Assembly (NCBI GenBank): GCA_947474705.1
Contig: CANJJS010000031.1
Span: forward strand, 1 to 47,760
DNA length: 47,760 nucleotides
Origin: Acetobacteraceae bacterium
Lineage (GTDB): Bacteria; Pseudomonadota; Alphaproteobacteria; Acetobacterales; Acetobacteraceae
Direction: 5' to 3'
Part shown: positions 34,902-44,645 of the stretch, one piece after another
Numbering within the stretch: the first letter of the stretch is position 1
How the letters are laid out: each line of letters opens with the position of its first letter
Made by a program: the position numbers and the translations under genes
The notes under the pieces: generated by a model
Told to the model about the DNA's origin: nothing
Database searches by the model: none
What the model saw: the letters and a program-made list of their open reading frames with translations, nothing else

Positions 34902-35936
34902 TCAGCGCGCCGGCGGCGGCAAATCCTGCTGCTGCACCGGCGGCGCGCCGGACTGCGGAGGATAGGTGTACTGACCCGGCGGCGGCTGATAACCCGCGGG
35001 CGCCTCCGGCAACTGGTAATTGCGCGCGGACGGAGGCGTCCGCGGCGTCGCCTGCAAAGGCACACGCGACTCGGCGGGACGGGCAGCCGGCGGCGGCCCG
35101 GCGGCGGCGGGTGGCGGGCGGTAGCTCTCCTGGCCCCCCGGCGGCTGGTAGCTTGGCGGGTAAGACGACGACGGGGGCGGCTCGGGCGAACGCGGGCCCG
35201 AAGACGGGGGCACATAAGGCGGCGGCGGCGCGTAGGGGCCGGTCGGCACGGGCTGCTCCATCCCACCATTGCGTGTCAGCACCTCCCGCAACGGATCGGC
35301 GCCGGGGTTCATCCCCTGCATCTGCAACACGACCTGGCGCGCGGCCAGCGGTTGCCCGTAATAGGCCTGATTCGAGTCGATGCGCGCGGACATCACCCCA
35401 CCCTCCAGCGACACGCCGCCGAACAACCCACGCGCGGCCGCGAAGGCAACGATGTCGGCGCCCACGGCTGTCGTGGTGGAGCCCTGAACCCCCGCGCCCA
35501 AGGTCGCCACCGCGACGGAAATATTGCCGCCGAGTCGCACCTGGCTGTCCATGACGGCGTTAAGGCCCCTCGTCGTCATGATCAGCAACAGCAGTTGACT
35601 GTCCTGCACGCCGAACTGGAAACCGAAACTACCGCTGCCGATATCGTAGAATGTCGGATACGACCAGGTGCCGTTGCCGGACCGGCCCAGCAGCACGCAG
35701 CTTCCGCCCTCCCCGCCAATGAAAAACCCGGCCCGGAACACCCGCGGGCAGATCATCGCGCCCTTGGCCCGCCGCAACAGCGACTTCGGGTCCTGGGAGA
35801 CATTCTGCGTCATCATCTCTTGCACCGTCAGCGCGGCGCGATCGACCAGCGTCTGCTCTCCCCCCGAGCCCTGGGCGCACGCGGCCAGTGCCAGCGTGGC
35901 GAAGCCGATGGCGACGTCTTTGAAACGGCGGATCAT
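34902..35936 (-). CDS. SYLF (Ysc84-like) domain lipoprotein with proline-rich tail
   Basis: 344 residues from ATG 35936. The leader MIRRFKDVAIGFATLALAAC has the lipobox LAAC at 17-20. The SYLF domain (about 40-200) includes RRAKGAMICPRVFRAGFFIGGEGGSC, YDIGSGSFGFQFGVQDSQLLLLIMTTRG and VAVATLGAGVQGSTT. The last 120 residues are Pro/Ser/Gly/Tyr-rich (repeats of the PPPYVPP and SYQPPGG kind), probably an extended tail reaching through the envelope. SYLF domains bind phosphoinositides in eukaryotes; bacterial roles are unclear. Confidence 0.85.
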   Translation of the reverse strand: MIRRFKDVAIGFATLALAACAQGSGGEQTLVDRAALTVQEMMTQNVSQDPKSLLRRAKGAMICPRVFRAGFFIGGEGGSCVLLGRSGNGTWSYPTFYDIGSGSFGFQFGVQDSQLLLLIMTTRGLNAVMDSQVRLGGNISVAVATLGAGVQGSTTTAVGADIVAFAAARGLFGGVSLEGGVMSARIDSNQAYYGQPLAARQVVLQMQGMNPGADPLREVLTRNGGMEQPVPTGPYAPPPPYVPPSSGPRSPEPPPSSSYPPSYQPPGGQESYRPPPAAAGPPPAARPAESRVPLQATPRTPPSARNYQLPEAPAGYQPPPGQYTYPPQSGAPPVQQQDLPPPAR

Positions 35937-35953
35937 GGCGCGGCTCTCCCTTG

Positions 35954-35974
35954 AACAACGGTTTGAGCGTTGTT
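35954..35974. promoter_or_regulatory. inverted repeat upstream of the SYLF lipoprotein gene
   Basis: AACAACG and CGTTGTT flank a 7-base spacer, 18-38 bases upstream of the start codon. The symmetry suggests an operator; a leader hairpin is the alternative. Confidence 0.4.
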
Positions 35975-36096
35975 TAACGCCCATACCCCGATTCCCATGC
36001 CATGGAATGCGCGTCCAATGGCTGGAATATGGCGCCGGTACGACGGTTTCAGGCCAGAGAGGGGTGATTCAACGGCGGGATCTGTCCTCCAATACG

Positions 36097-36131
36097 AAAA
36101 CGGCCCCGGAGCGAAGCTCCAGGGCCGTTTT
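36097..36131 (-). terminator. strong rho-independent terminator of the Hint gene
   Basis: A 16-bp stem (36097-36112 with 36116-36131, one mismatch, loop of 3) begins with AAAA and ends with TTTT, so it works in both directions. It lies 26 bases past the stop of the Hint-domain gene. Confidence 0.9.
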
Positions 36132-36157
36132 GTCAAAGACAAGAAGTGCTTTGACGA

Positions 36158-37969
36158 TCAGGCGGCGACGCGGTCCACGATATAGGATGTGGTGCCGCCC
36201 AGGGCGATTTGCACAGCGCAGGGGCCGTCCAACTCGATCGGCAGTTCGCCGTTACCCGTGCTCCAGCGCCACAGGCTTCCATCGGCCGCTGTTTCGGGCG
36301 CATGCCAGCCGTCGCGCAATGCCGGATGATCGGCGCCCATGACCGATTCGCCGGCGCGATCGCGAAGAGTGACGGAACGGATCGCCACACCCAGGGTGCG
36401 GGGATCGTCCCGCCACGGCGTCAGGGCGCTGGGGCGGATCGCGCGGGAAACGAGGCGGATCGACTTCGCGGTCGCCGGCAGCATGAAGCTGACAGTGCGA
36501 TCGGTCGCGGACAGCGGCCGGAGAACCTTGCCATCGACCAACATGTGGATCGCGGCATCTTCGGTCGTCTCGTAAACGGGGGCCGAGAAGCCAAGCGCTT
36601 CAGCGCAATCCACGAAGCGTTGCCACACGGGCTTCACCAGTTCCGGAGCCACCGCCAGAGGTGCGCAGGCATGCGCCTCCCAGCATTTCAGATGTTCGTC
36701 GATGGTGAATTCCGGGTGCAACCGGGTCGCGAGGCCGGCATTGGCGAAGAAGTCGCGGTTTCCGGTATCGAGGTAGCTTTCCGCTTCCACGCCTTCGGCG
36801 ACAAGGATCGCATGCTGGTCAAGTTCGACGTGGTAGTAGACCACCGACGCGGCTTCCAGGTCCTGAACGATGGTCATGTCGTTCACCAGCAACTTCGCGG
36901 GGAACAGCTTTCCATCGATGAACAACGCGTGATCCGGCGAGACCACCAAATCGCGGTGCGGCAGATTATCGCCCAAGGCGCCGGTCAAGATGCGAACCGG
37001 AGCGGCGGTTTCAGGTTTCGGATGACGGGCCAGATCGACTCTCCGGTTACCCATCCATTTCACGGTCTGAGGCACAAGGCGGCCATCGACGACGGTCATC
37101 ACCGTGTCGCCCGCCCGCAGCGTTTCGACGGCGACTTCGCCCGCATCGGTCAGGATCGATGTGCCGGCCGCATAGCAAACGTTGAAGCTGAAGAATTGAC
37201 CGGTCTGACTGCCGGTCAGGCTGGAGTAATCGCCGGTCAGGGTCAGGGTTTCCGTTCCCCCGTTGACGATGGTCACGGTGGCGCTGGTGGTCCCGTTCGC
37301 GATGGCACTGACAACCGATCCGGCACCGACTTCAAGCTTGTTGGTTCCGAACAGGCCTTGGATCGCGATTCCACCCGCGAAGGCGCCGGGCTGGAGCGTG
37401 TTCAGGAACAAAACGCCATTTTTACCGCCGAAGACGACCGTCCCGCCGTTCACGGCGCCGTCGAATTCGAGCACGCCGTTCGTTCCGATATTGAACTGCG
37501 TTGTGTCGGTGCCCGCGACGGAAACGTCGGACGAGACGATAAGGGTGCCGCCCGCGAGATCGAAGGCGCCGGAGCCGTCAATCACACTCTTGCCGGCACC
37601 GTCGGACATGATCATCGCATTCGCGCCGGAACCGACCACCACATGCCCCGACGCGCCAAGAAGCAAAGTGCCCGCGCCGTTCAGGCCGAGGTCCAGCGTG
37701 CCGGCTATTGCCAGGTCCAACGTGCCCGCGGCGATCGTCGCGGACGTAAGGAACAGCGCGGGATTGACCGCCCCGGTTAATCTAAGCCTCGCACCCGCGT
37801 TATTGACGATAAGAACCTCGTCGCCCTCGCTGTTCGCGCCGACCGCCACGATCGAGGCAGCCGTATCGACAACCAGTGTCTCGGTAGTGTCGAAATACGG
37901 GGGACTGTCCCAACTGAGACTGTCGTTAAAGAGGTTGGTGCTTGTTCCTGTCCAGGTGATTGCGGACAT
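36158..37969 (-). CDS. Hint-domain surface protein
   Basis: 603 residues from ATG 37969 (GGAA 4 bases upstream). Residues 1-260 are a strand-rich, Gly/Thr/Asn-rich adhesin-like region (GTLDLAIAGTLDLGLNGAGTL). At Cys265 the Hint domain starts (CYAAGTSILTDAGEVAVETLRAGDTV) and runs to about 390 with VSPDHALFIDGKLFPAKLL containing the catalytic His block. A further 200 residues follow. Hint domains cleave or splice their own chain in inteins and hedgehog-like proteins; in acetic acid bacteria this architecture is common and uncharacterised. No signal peptide, so export by type I secretion is possible. Confidence 0.85.
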   Translation of the reverse strand: MSAITWTGTSTNLFNDSLSWDSPPYFDTTETLVVDTAASIVAVGANSEGDEVLIVNNAGARLRLTGAVNPALFLTSATIAAGTLDLAIAGTLDLGLNGAGTLLLGASGHVVVGSGANAMIMSDGAGKSVIDGSGAFDLAGGTLIVSSDVSVAGTDTTQFNIGTNGVLEFDGAVNGGTVVFGGKNGVLFLNTLQPGAFAGGIAIQGLFGTNKLEVGAGSVVSAIANGTTSATVTIVNGGTETLTLTGDYSSLTGSQTGQFFSFNVCYAAGTSILTDAGEVAVETLRAGDTVMTVVDGRLVPQTVKWMGNRRVDLARHPKPETAAPVRILTGALGDNLPHRDLVVSPDHALFIDGKLFPAKLLVNDMTIVQDLEAASVVYYHVELDQHAILVAEGVEAESYLDTGNRDFFANAGLATRLHPEFTIDEHLKCWEAHACAPLAVAPELVKPVWQRFVDCAEALGFSAPVYETTEDAAIHMLVDGKVLRPLSATDRTVSFMLPATAKSIRLVSRAIRPSALTPWRDDPRTLGVAIRSVTLRDRAGESVMGADHPALRDGWHAPETAADGSLWRWSTGNGELPIELDGPCAVQIALGGTTSYIVDRVAA

Positions 37970-38230
37970 TGTTTCCAGCGCTCCTGAGATGTCGATCCAA
38001 CATTGCTTCCCGACTGGCCGCGAAAAACGCGACTTGCTCATGCACGATACCTGTCATCATGCCCCGAATTCCGGCCGCCGTCAACGCGATAATCTCCCGC
38101 TGACGGCGGCGATCTAAGTTCATACGATGGCGCGCGACGAGCCCGAAATCAGGCCACGCGGAAAAATTCCGCGGCACGGCACCAGACCGCCCCCATGAAA
38201 ACCCCGCGACCGGGCCTCGCCCCACTGAAG

Positions 38231-38248
38231 TGTCGGAAAAGTTTACAC
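38231..38248 (+). promoter_or_regulatory. distal copy of GTCGGA-N4-TTTACAC motif
   Basis: TGTCGGAAAAGTTTACAC shares GTCGGA-N4-TTTACAC, same spacing, with the copy at 38474. It is about 340 bases before the predicted start of the PEP-CTERM gene. Candidate binding site of the activator acting on the sigma-54 promoter. Confidence 0.5.
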
Positions 38249-38473
38249 CGCCATGCGTCGCCCCACACGAGCGCGCCGCCACGGCATTTCACCGGACCGC
38301 GACGGACGCCCCTCCCCTTGGCGTCAACCGAACGTTCGGACGAGGCGGCAGCCGGGACAACACCAGCGACCCCTGGAAACCCAATGTCCGGCGGCGGGAG
38401 AGGAGGCGGCCGCCGATCCCGCGCGCGCCACGCGACCGCGGGCCTCGAAATGGAAAGACTCAGGGCATCGAAA

Positions 38474-38491
38474 CGTCGGATTCCTTTACAC
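38474..38491 (+). promoter_or_regulatory. proximal copy of GTCGGA-N4-TTTACAC motif
   Basis: CGTCGGATTCCTTTACAC is centred about 96 bases before the predicted start at 38579, the classical distance for a sigma-54 activator site. All 13 fixed bases are identical to the distal copy. Confidence 0.55.
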
Positions 38492-38552
38492 AGCGGCGGC
38501 CAGGGTCCGCTCAGACATTTTTAATGCATTGTAAATATTCATTTTTTTCAGG

Positions 38553-38568
38553 TGGCACGCCGCTTGCT
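38553..38568 (+). promoter_or_regulatory. consensus sigma-54 promoter of the PEP-CTERM gene
   Basis: TGGCACG (38553-38559), four bases, TTGCT (38564-38568): every consensus position matches. An AT-rich stretch (38516-38550) lies directly upstream. Predicted start near 38579, with a leader of about 79 bases to ATG 38658. Confidence 0.85.
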
Positions 38569-38657
38569 CCAACTCATCCGAAGACCGATGAAATCGCTTC
38601 CGCCGGCGAAGCCCTCGAAGCGGGCGAATTGGATTATAGACGCAAGGAGTAGACCTC

Positions 38658-39446
38658 ATGGCTCTGTCAAAATCATTTTTAGCCGCGCTTGGCGTGGTAT
38701 GTGTCGCCGGTATCGCAGCGCCCATCGAGGCAGGCGCGGCGGCGGTCTTTTTCGATGGCCTGAGAAACTCGCTCGGAAACCCATCCTTGACCGCCCAAAA
38801 CCCAGCGTTGAACGGCGCCAACTTCAACGGACAACGGTTTACAACGGACGCGTCATCGACCAAGGTCGACGATATCGTCCTGTCCCTGCGGACCAATGGA
38901 ACCGGATCGGCGATCATCACACTCTGGACCGACAACGGATCAAACGCGCCCGGCAGCAAGCTGGGAACCATCGCGTCGATCTCATACGGGCCGGGCGGGC
39001 AACTTGCCACATCCGCGGCGCAGCAATATATCAATATCGGGAACATCGGCGCCCTGGGTTTCGCGAATGGACTTAGCACCAACACGAACTACTGGATCGA
39101 AGTAGCAGCGGCGCCCGGCCCGACCGGCTCCCTCAACACCTTTAAAGGGAACACCCCAGCGAAGATCGGTGGCTCCAACGACTACATCGGAAACGGCACC
39201 GCGTTTGTCACAAACGCGATGATGGCGCTGTGCGTCAGTGCCGATAACGGATGCCTTACCTTGGCAACGACACCGACAAACCAGCTCGCGGTTGTCGTTG
39301 GCAATAACGAAATTTTTGGCGACGGCTTCATACTCAGCGCAAACATCGACGCGCCGGAACCGGCAAGCCTGGCGATCCTTGGGGTCGCGTTGACCGGCCT
39401 CGGGTTGCTCCGTCGCCGTCAGTCCCGGAAGACCGCTCAGGCCTGA
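38658..39446 (+). CDS. PEP-CTERM sorting-domain protein (choice-anchor type)
   Basis: 262 residues, ATG 38658 with AAGGAG upstream. The signal peptide is MALSKSFLAALGVVCVAGIAAPIEAGA. The mature region is a strand-rich, Asn/Gly/Thr-rich domain with DDIVLSLRTNGTGSAIITLWTDNGSNAPGSKLGTI, like the choice-anchor domains of secreted proteins. The tail is APEPASLAILGVALTGLGLLRRRQSRK: PEP motif, membrane segment and Arg cluster, the sorting signal read by exosortase. It should be cleaved and exported with exopolysaccharide. No exosortase, PrsK or PrsR gene is in the window. Followed by a strong terminator. Confidence 0.92.
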   Translation: MALSKSFLAALGVVCVAGIAAPIEAGAAAVFFDGLRNSLGNPSLTAQNPALNGANFNGQRFTTDASSTKVDDIVLSLRTNGTGSAIITLWTDNGSNAPGSKLGTIASISYGPGGQLATSAAQQYINIGNIGALGFANGLSTNTNYWIEVAAAPGPTGSLNTFKGNTPAKIGGSNDYIGNGTAFVTNAMMALCVSADNGCLTLATTPTNQLAVVVGNNEIFGDGFILSANIDAPEPASLAILGVALTGLGLLRRRQSRKTAQA

Positions 39447-39474
39447 TCGACGATTTAAATTTTACGCGCTTTGG

Positions 39475-39508
39475 CGCCGCCGTGCGAATTGGCACGGCGG
39501 CGTCTTTT
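39475..39508 (+). terminator. rho-independent terminator of the PEP-CTERM gene
   Basis: CGCCGCCGTGC and GCACGGCGGCG form a perfect 11-bp stem (loop of 6), followed by TCTTTTA, 29 bases after the stop codon. Confidence 0.85.
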
Positions 39509-40093
39509 AACGAGAACCGGCCGTTACCTGCCGAGGACCGCGCCCGGTTGCCCTCGATCGCCGATCTTCAGGACGATCCGGTCAAGCTGGCAACGGCATG
39601 GTATGGCGCGAGCGCCAGGTTGCCTGACGCTACCATGGCTGAGCACAACTGCGTCGGTGGCCTGAACCGGGCGGCCCATCGCGCACTCCGGGCACGCTGG
39701 ATGAGATCAGATCGAACCATGACAATGGCCTCCCGCGACAGGGGTGCGGGACACAATCGCGATTCTCGACCGAACAATGCCAGCCATTGAACCCGGGTTC
39801 AAAGCGGATTGCGATACCAGACTCCGGAATGCGTGACTCTCACCTCACCGCGTCATCGCCCGGCCCATTCGATCACCGGACGTAGCGGAAAACCGAATTT
39901 GTGCCGCTCCCGGTCCCCCGATCTGGTCGGTGGATGACGGGGAGAGGCAGTGCCAAACATGGAATATTCATTCCGCGATTGTACGACACGTGTAGGACTC
40001 GATCGAGGGAGGGCCATGACAAGGAGGAAGTCCGCACGCCCCCGTCCGACGATCGCGGCACCAAGGCCCAGCGGCCGTGAACAACCTTAACCC
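39509..40093. other. 585-base stretch without a convincing gene
   Basis: Short open frames exist (for example 39482-39790 plus and 39873-40064 minus), but none has a ribosome binding site, a domain or typical codon use, and the first begins inside the terminator. The region holds one perfect palindrome (39787-39802). It occupies the place where ybeY would be expected after phoH, so it may be a rearrangement scar. Confidence 0.5.
39787..39802. repeat. perfect 16-bp palindrome
   Basis: TTGAACCCGGGTTCAA is fully symmetrical. It could be an operator or a remnant of a mobile element end; no flanking gene uses it in an obvious way. Confidence 0.5.
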
Positions 40094-41131
40094 TCAGCCG
40101 CCGCGCACCCCGGCCTCCCGCCGCGTATCCCCTTCCGCCGCCGAGCGCTGGTCGTACGCATCGACGATGCGCGCCACCAAGGGGTGCCGCACCACATCCC
40201 GGTTTTCGAACCGTACCACCTTGATGCCCTGCACGCCCTCCAGCGTCTCCAGCGCATCGCGCAGACCGGAGCGTGTGCCCATGGGCAGATCCACCTGAGT
40301 CAGGTCGCCGGTGATGACCATGCGCGTGCCCTCACCCATGCGAGTCAGAAACATTTTCATCTGCACGGCGGTGGTGTTCTGGGCCTCGTCCAGAATGGCG
40401 AAGGAATGCGCCAGGGTGCGTCCGCGCATGAAGGCCAGCGGCGCGACCTCGATCTCGCCATTGGTCAGGCGGCGCACCACCTGATCGGCGGGCATCATAT
40501 CGTGCAGCGCGTCGTATAAGGGGCGGAGGTAGGGGTCGACCTTCTCCTTCATGTCGCCCGGCAGGAAGCCCAGCCGTTCGCCGGCCTCCACCGCCGGGCG
40601 GGACAATACGATCCGGTCCACCTTCCCCGCCTGCAACATCGCCACCGCCTGGGCCACGGCGAGGTACGTCTTTCCCGTGCCCGCCGGCCCAACCCCGAAC
40701 ACCATCTCGTGCGAGGCCAGCGCCTCCATATACCCAACCTGGCCTGGGCTTCGCGGCCCGACGGCGCCTTTGCGGGTCCGGATCGCCGGCATGTCGGACA
40801 ATGGCAAACGCGGGTCGGTCTCGACTTCCACCATTTTGATCGCCGCCTCCACATCCGGACGGCCCACGCTCTCGCCCCGTTCCAGCCGCCGCCACAGTCC
40901 TTGCAACGCGGATTGGGCCGCTTCCACCTTTGCCGAGTCGCCCGCGATCGCGATCCGGTTCCCCCGGCAGGACAGCCTGACGCCCAACGCCTGCTCGATC
41001 CGCACCAGATGCCGGTCGTGGTCCCCCAGAAGCAAGGGCAGCAGCATGTTGTCGTTGAACTGGACGGTGATGGCCTTACCGCCCGCGGGCGGGACGGCGG
41101 CGGGGACGAAGGATCCGGCGATTTGGGTCAA
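40094..41131 (-). CDS. phoH: PhoH family ATPase
   Basis: 345 residues. An N-terminal KH-like region (about 20-80) is followed by the P-loop [13 protein letters not shown] (about 146-158), [16 protein letters not shown], Walker [24 protein letters not shown] and [12 protein letters not shown]. It is linked to RNA turnover and phosphate stress through its usual partner YbeY. The start overlaps the miaB stop by ATGA, the normal order in alphaproteobacteria, but ybeY does not follow. Confidence 0.95.
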   Translation of the reverse strand: MTQIAGSFVPAAVPPAGGKAITVQFNDNMLLPLLLGDHDRHLVRIEQALGVRLSCRGNRIAIAGDSAKVEAAQSALQGLWRRLERGESVGRPDVEAAIKMVEVETDPRLPLSDMPAIRTRKGAVGPRSPGQVGYMEALASHEMVFGVGPAGTGKTYLAVAQAVAMLQAGKVDRIVLSRPAVEAGERLGFLPGDMKEKVDPYLRPLYDALHDMMPADQVVRRLTNGEIEVAPLAFMRGRTLAHSFAILDEAQNTTAVQMKMFLTRMGEGTRMVITGDLTQVDLPMGTRSGLRDALETLEGVQGIKVVRFENRDVVRHPLVARIVDAYDQRSAAEGDTRREAGVRGG

Positions 41132-42504
41132 GCGCTGAGTCTCTCCTGAACAAGGGTTCCCGATAGCGAGTTTGGCAGAGCCGCGTCGATTCGCACCGGC
41201 AGGTCCCGCCCGGCGAGAGAAGGCACGCCCAGGACGTGAACGGGTTGAAGATATTGCGATCGTCCGGCGACCTGGCCGGGGTGACGCGCGGGGCCGGTAA
41301 ACAACACGTTCATTTCCCGGCCGACACAGGCGGCGTTGAATCGTGTTTGCTGGTCGCGCAACAGCGCCTGAAGCGCCTGCAAACGGCGGTCTTTCTCGGC
41401 TTCCGCCACCTGACCCGGCGCGCCCGCCGCCGGGGTGCCCGGCCGCTGCGAGTATTTAAAGCTGTACGCCTGCGCGAAGCCAACGTCGCGCACCAGCGCC
41501 ATCGTCGCCTCGAAATCCTTCTCGGTTTCGCCGGGGTGGCCGACGATGAAATCCGACGAAAACGCGATATCCGGACGCGCCGCGCGCAACCGGTCGGCGA
41601 GTCGCCGGTAGTCGTCGCCCGTGTGCTTCCGGTTCATCGCCGCCAGAATGCGATCCGAGCCCGACTGCACGGGCAGATGCAGGAAGGGCATCAGCATGGG
41701 CAGGTCGCGATGCGCCGCGATCAGATCGTCGTCCATGTCGCGGGGGTGCGAGGTCGCGTAGCGCAGGCGGCCCAGGCCCGGCAGTTCCGCCATCGCGCGC
41801 AGCAAACGGCCAAGGCCCCAGGCGGCGCCGTCGGTTCCCGCGCCGTGCCAGGCATTCACGTTTTGCCCGAGCAACGTGATCTCCCGCGAACCCTGCGCGA
41901 TCAGCCGCCGTGCTTCCGCCAGGATCGTCGGGGCGGACCGGCTTTGCTCGGCGCCGCGGGTATAGGGCACGACGCAAAAACTACAGAATTTGTCGCAGCC
42001 TTCCTGAACCGTCAGAAACGCCGTGACGCCCTGGGGGGCGGATTGTTCGGGGAGGTGGTCGAACTTGTCCTCCGCCGGGAATTCCGTTTCGATCACCGCG
42101 CCCCCGGCCCGCGCCGCCTGGGCGACCATTTCCGGCAGACGATGATAGGTTTGCGGGCCCAGCACGATATCCACGTAGGGCGCGCGGGCCAGAATTTCCT
42201 TGCCCTCGGCCTGCGCCACGCAGCCCGCGACGGCCAGGATCATGCGCCCGCCGGACGCGTCCTTCAGGCGGCGCAGGCGGCCAAGCTCGGAGAACACCTT
42301 CTCGGCGGCTTTGTCGCGGATATGGCAGGTGTTGAGGATGACCATGTCGGCGCCGTCGGGCGTATCCGCCGGCGCATAGCCCAATGGCGCGAGCACGTCG
42401 GACATGCGGCCGCTGTCGTAGACATTCATCTGACAGCCCCAGGTGATCACATGCAGACGCTTGCGGCCCGCCGGGCCAGAGGGGAGGGTTGTCCCAGATG
42501 TCAT
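41128..42504 (-). CDS. miaB: tRNA-2-methylthio-N6-dimethylallyladenosine synthase MiaB
   Basis: 458 residues from ATG 42504. The N-terminal cluster cysteines are in [28 protein letters not shown] and [11 protein letters not shown]. The radical SAM motif is [19 protein letters not shown]-terminal TRAM domain (about 385-450) binds tRNA. It methylthiolates i6A37 in tRNAs that read codons starting with U. Translationally coupled to phoH. Confidence 0.96.
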   Translation of the reverse strand: MTSGTTLPSGPAGRKRLHVITWGCQMNVYDSGRMSDVLAPLGYAPADTPDGADMVILNTCHIRDKAAEKVFSELGRLRRLKDASGGRMILAVAGCVAQAEGKEILARAPYVDIVLGPQTYHRLPEMVAQAARAGGAVIETEFPAEDKFDHLPEQSAPQGVTAFLTVQEGCDKFCSFCVVPYTRGAEQSRSAPTILAEARRLIAQGSREITLLGQNVNAWHGAGTDGAAWGLGRLLRAMAELPGLGRLRYATSHPRDMDDDLIAAHRDLPMLMPFLHLPVQSGSDRILAAMNRKHTGDDYRRLADRLRAARPDIAFSSDFIVGHPGETEKDFEATMALVRDVGFAQAYSFKYSQRPGTPAAGAPGQVAEAEKDRRLQALQALLRDQQTRFNAACVGREMNVLFTGPARHPGQVAGRSQYLQPVHVLGVPSLAGRDLPVRIDAALPNSLSGTLVQERLSA

Positions 42505-42792
42505 CGACCGATCTCCGCCGTGCCCCAACGGACAGGCCCGTTGGCAACGGCGGGAGGAATCGTCGGGCTGACGCCCCTGGTCAAGCGGGCTGGCGCAAAT
42601 GAGTGCTCCGGACTGTGCCGCGAGTGTGCCGGAGGGAGGGGTGGGGTTGTCAATGGATTCCATCGGTAGCGGAATTTTCCGCGCGGGGCACACCCACAAC
42701 AGCCGCCCGCGGCCTCGCTGAGACAATCGATTGGGGACCGCCGATCGCCGCGCTTCCCTTCACGGAGCCAACGCGGCTTGCTCCCCTTGTCT

Positions 42793-43284
42793 TCACCGGC
42801 GGATGAAACACACCGCCAGCGACTCGCCATTGGGGCCGTTGGGGTAGATGCGCTGGGCATCGTTCCAAACAACCGCGACGCCCGCGCCCGTCGCCCCGTA
42901 AATCGCGTGCCAGACTTCCCGCGCGAGCTCTGGGTCGGTCAGAAGGTCCGTCGCATTGCGACTCGCCCGGGCGCCTTGATCCGCCAGAAGACGCCACTGC
43001 CCCGCCTTGACGCGTACCGCCTGCGATCTGGTGACGGCGAGTATGAGGTTCGAATTCGTATCGAAATTGTAATTCCCAGATGTGTAATCGGCCGCCAGAA
43101 CCACTTCGACCTTGTTGAAGCCGTACCGGTTCGCCAAAAAAACCAATGCGGCCCCGTCGTCCAACTCGATATGCGCCGCGGCGACGAAATCGGATACGGC
43201 CCGTGGCGTGAGACCGGTGTATGCCGCGAAAGCCTGATATATGCAGATTTCATCGGCCCGGAGTTGATCGAATGTCTTGGCCAT
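42793..43284 (-). CDS. hypothetical protein, 163 residues
   Basis: Starts at the ATG at 43284 (MAKTFDQLRADEICIYQAFAAYTGL). It seems soluble and alpha/beta, with a YNFDTNSNLILAVTRSQAVRV strand region and a late AIYGATGAGVAVVWNDAQRIYPNG. Two cysteines only (EICIY and AVCFI). No domain is recognised. It stands alone between miaB and the frameshifted small gene. Confidence 0.65.
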   Translation of the reverse strand: MAKTFDQLRADEICIYQAFAAYTGLTPRAVSDFVAAAHIELDDGAALVFLANRYGFNKVEVVLAADYTSGNYNFDTNSNLILAVTRSQAVRVKAGQWRLLADQGARASRNATDLLTDPELAREVWHAIYGATGAGVAVVWNDAQRIYPNGPNGESLAVCFIRR

Positions 43285-43561
43285 GCCGGTCTCTCCCATG
43301 CTGGCTCGGCATAACACAATTTCCCTCGCACTGGGAAACAGCTCCGGCCCGCCCGCCAAACCGCGGCGAGATCGCGAGTCTTACGCCATGACCAAAGCCA
43401 GGAGATTCTTTCACACCGGGATCGCGGCGCCGGGAGACCGGCCGGGGAAGCCCCGGATCGCCCGGCCCCCGTCTGCCTCCACGACCGCGTCGAGGCAAAA
43501 CCCGTCGCTTGGTCCGCCTGACTTCGAAAGACCCGCCCCATCGGGCGATCCGGCGACCCGC

Positions 43562-43827
43562 TCAGCGGTTCTGGAAACAGGCCCGCCCGCGTCGCCCAGA
43601 TGATAGCCGTGCGGACACACCAGCCGTTCGTGGCGCCGCTCCTCGCGCTCACGCTCGCGATAATTCGGCCGGCAGCGCCCGTAATCGTTCATGTGAAAGC
43701 CCGGTCCGCAGCCGTCCCGGACCGGAACCCTGGGCGAGCCGGTATCGGACCCAGAGCGCGGGAAAACACCCGCCATGGCGGGCGATGCCATCGAAATGGC
43801 GAGGGTCAGCGCGAGAAAGGCCTTCAT
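43562..43827 (-). pseudogene. GCG_CRPN-type small secreted protein, probably frameshifted
   Basis: From ATG 43827: signal peptide MKAFLALTLAISMASPAMA, then DGCGPGFHMNDYGRCRPNYRERER and LVCPHGYHLG. GCGPGFH with CRPN is the mark of a family of small secreted proteins. As written, the frame then runs on through an unrelated low-complexity stretch to TAA-type stop at 43411 (138 residues). If one base is restored near 43595-43601, the frame reads GRRGRACFQNR and stops at 43562-43564, a fitting end with a partner cysteine (88 residues). Either a one-base deletion or a sequencing error. Confidence 0.6.
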
Positions 43828-43922
43828 TTTCGTCTCCTGTGACCAAGGAACCTGATCGTGCAAAGCGAACAAGACGAAAATATGGCACAAAGTCCCATTT
43901 GAGGAAACGCCTCGGGAAACAC

Positions 43923-44641
<719 letters not shown>

Positions 44642-44645
<4 letters not shown>

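Noticed and set aside
39482-39790. 102-codon plus-strand frame after the PEP-CTERM gene
   Set aside because: It starts inside the terminator hairpin, has no ribosome binding site and no domain.
42603-42806. 67-codon plus-strand frame vaguely like a transposase tail
   Set aside because: The resemblance is limited to a few residues and neither catalytic motifs nor inverted repeats are seen.
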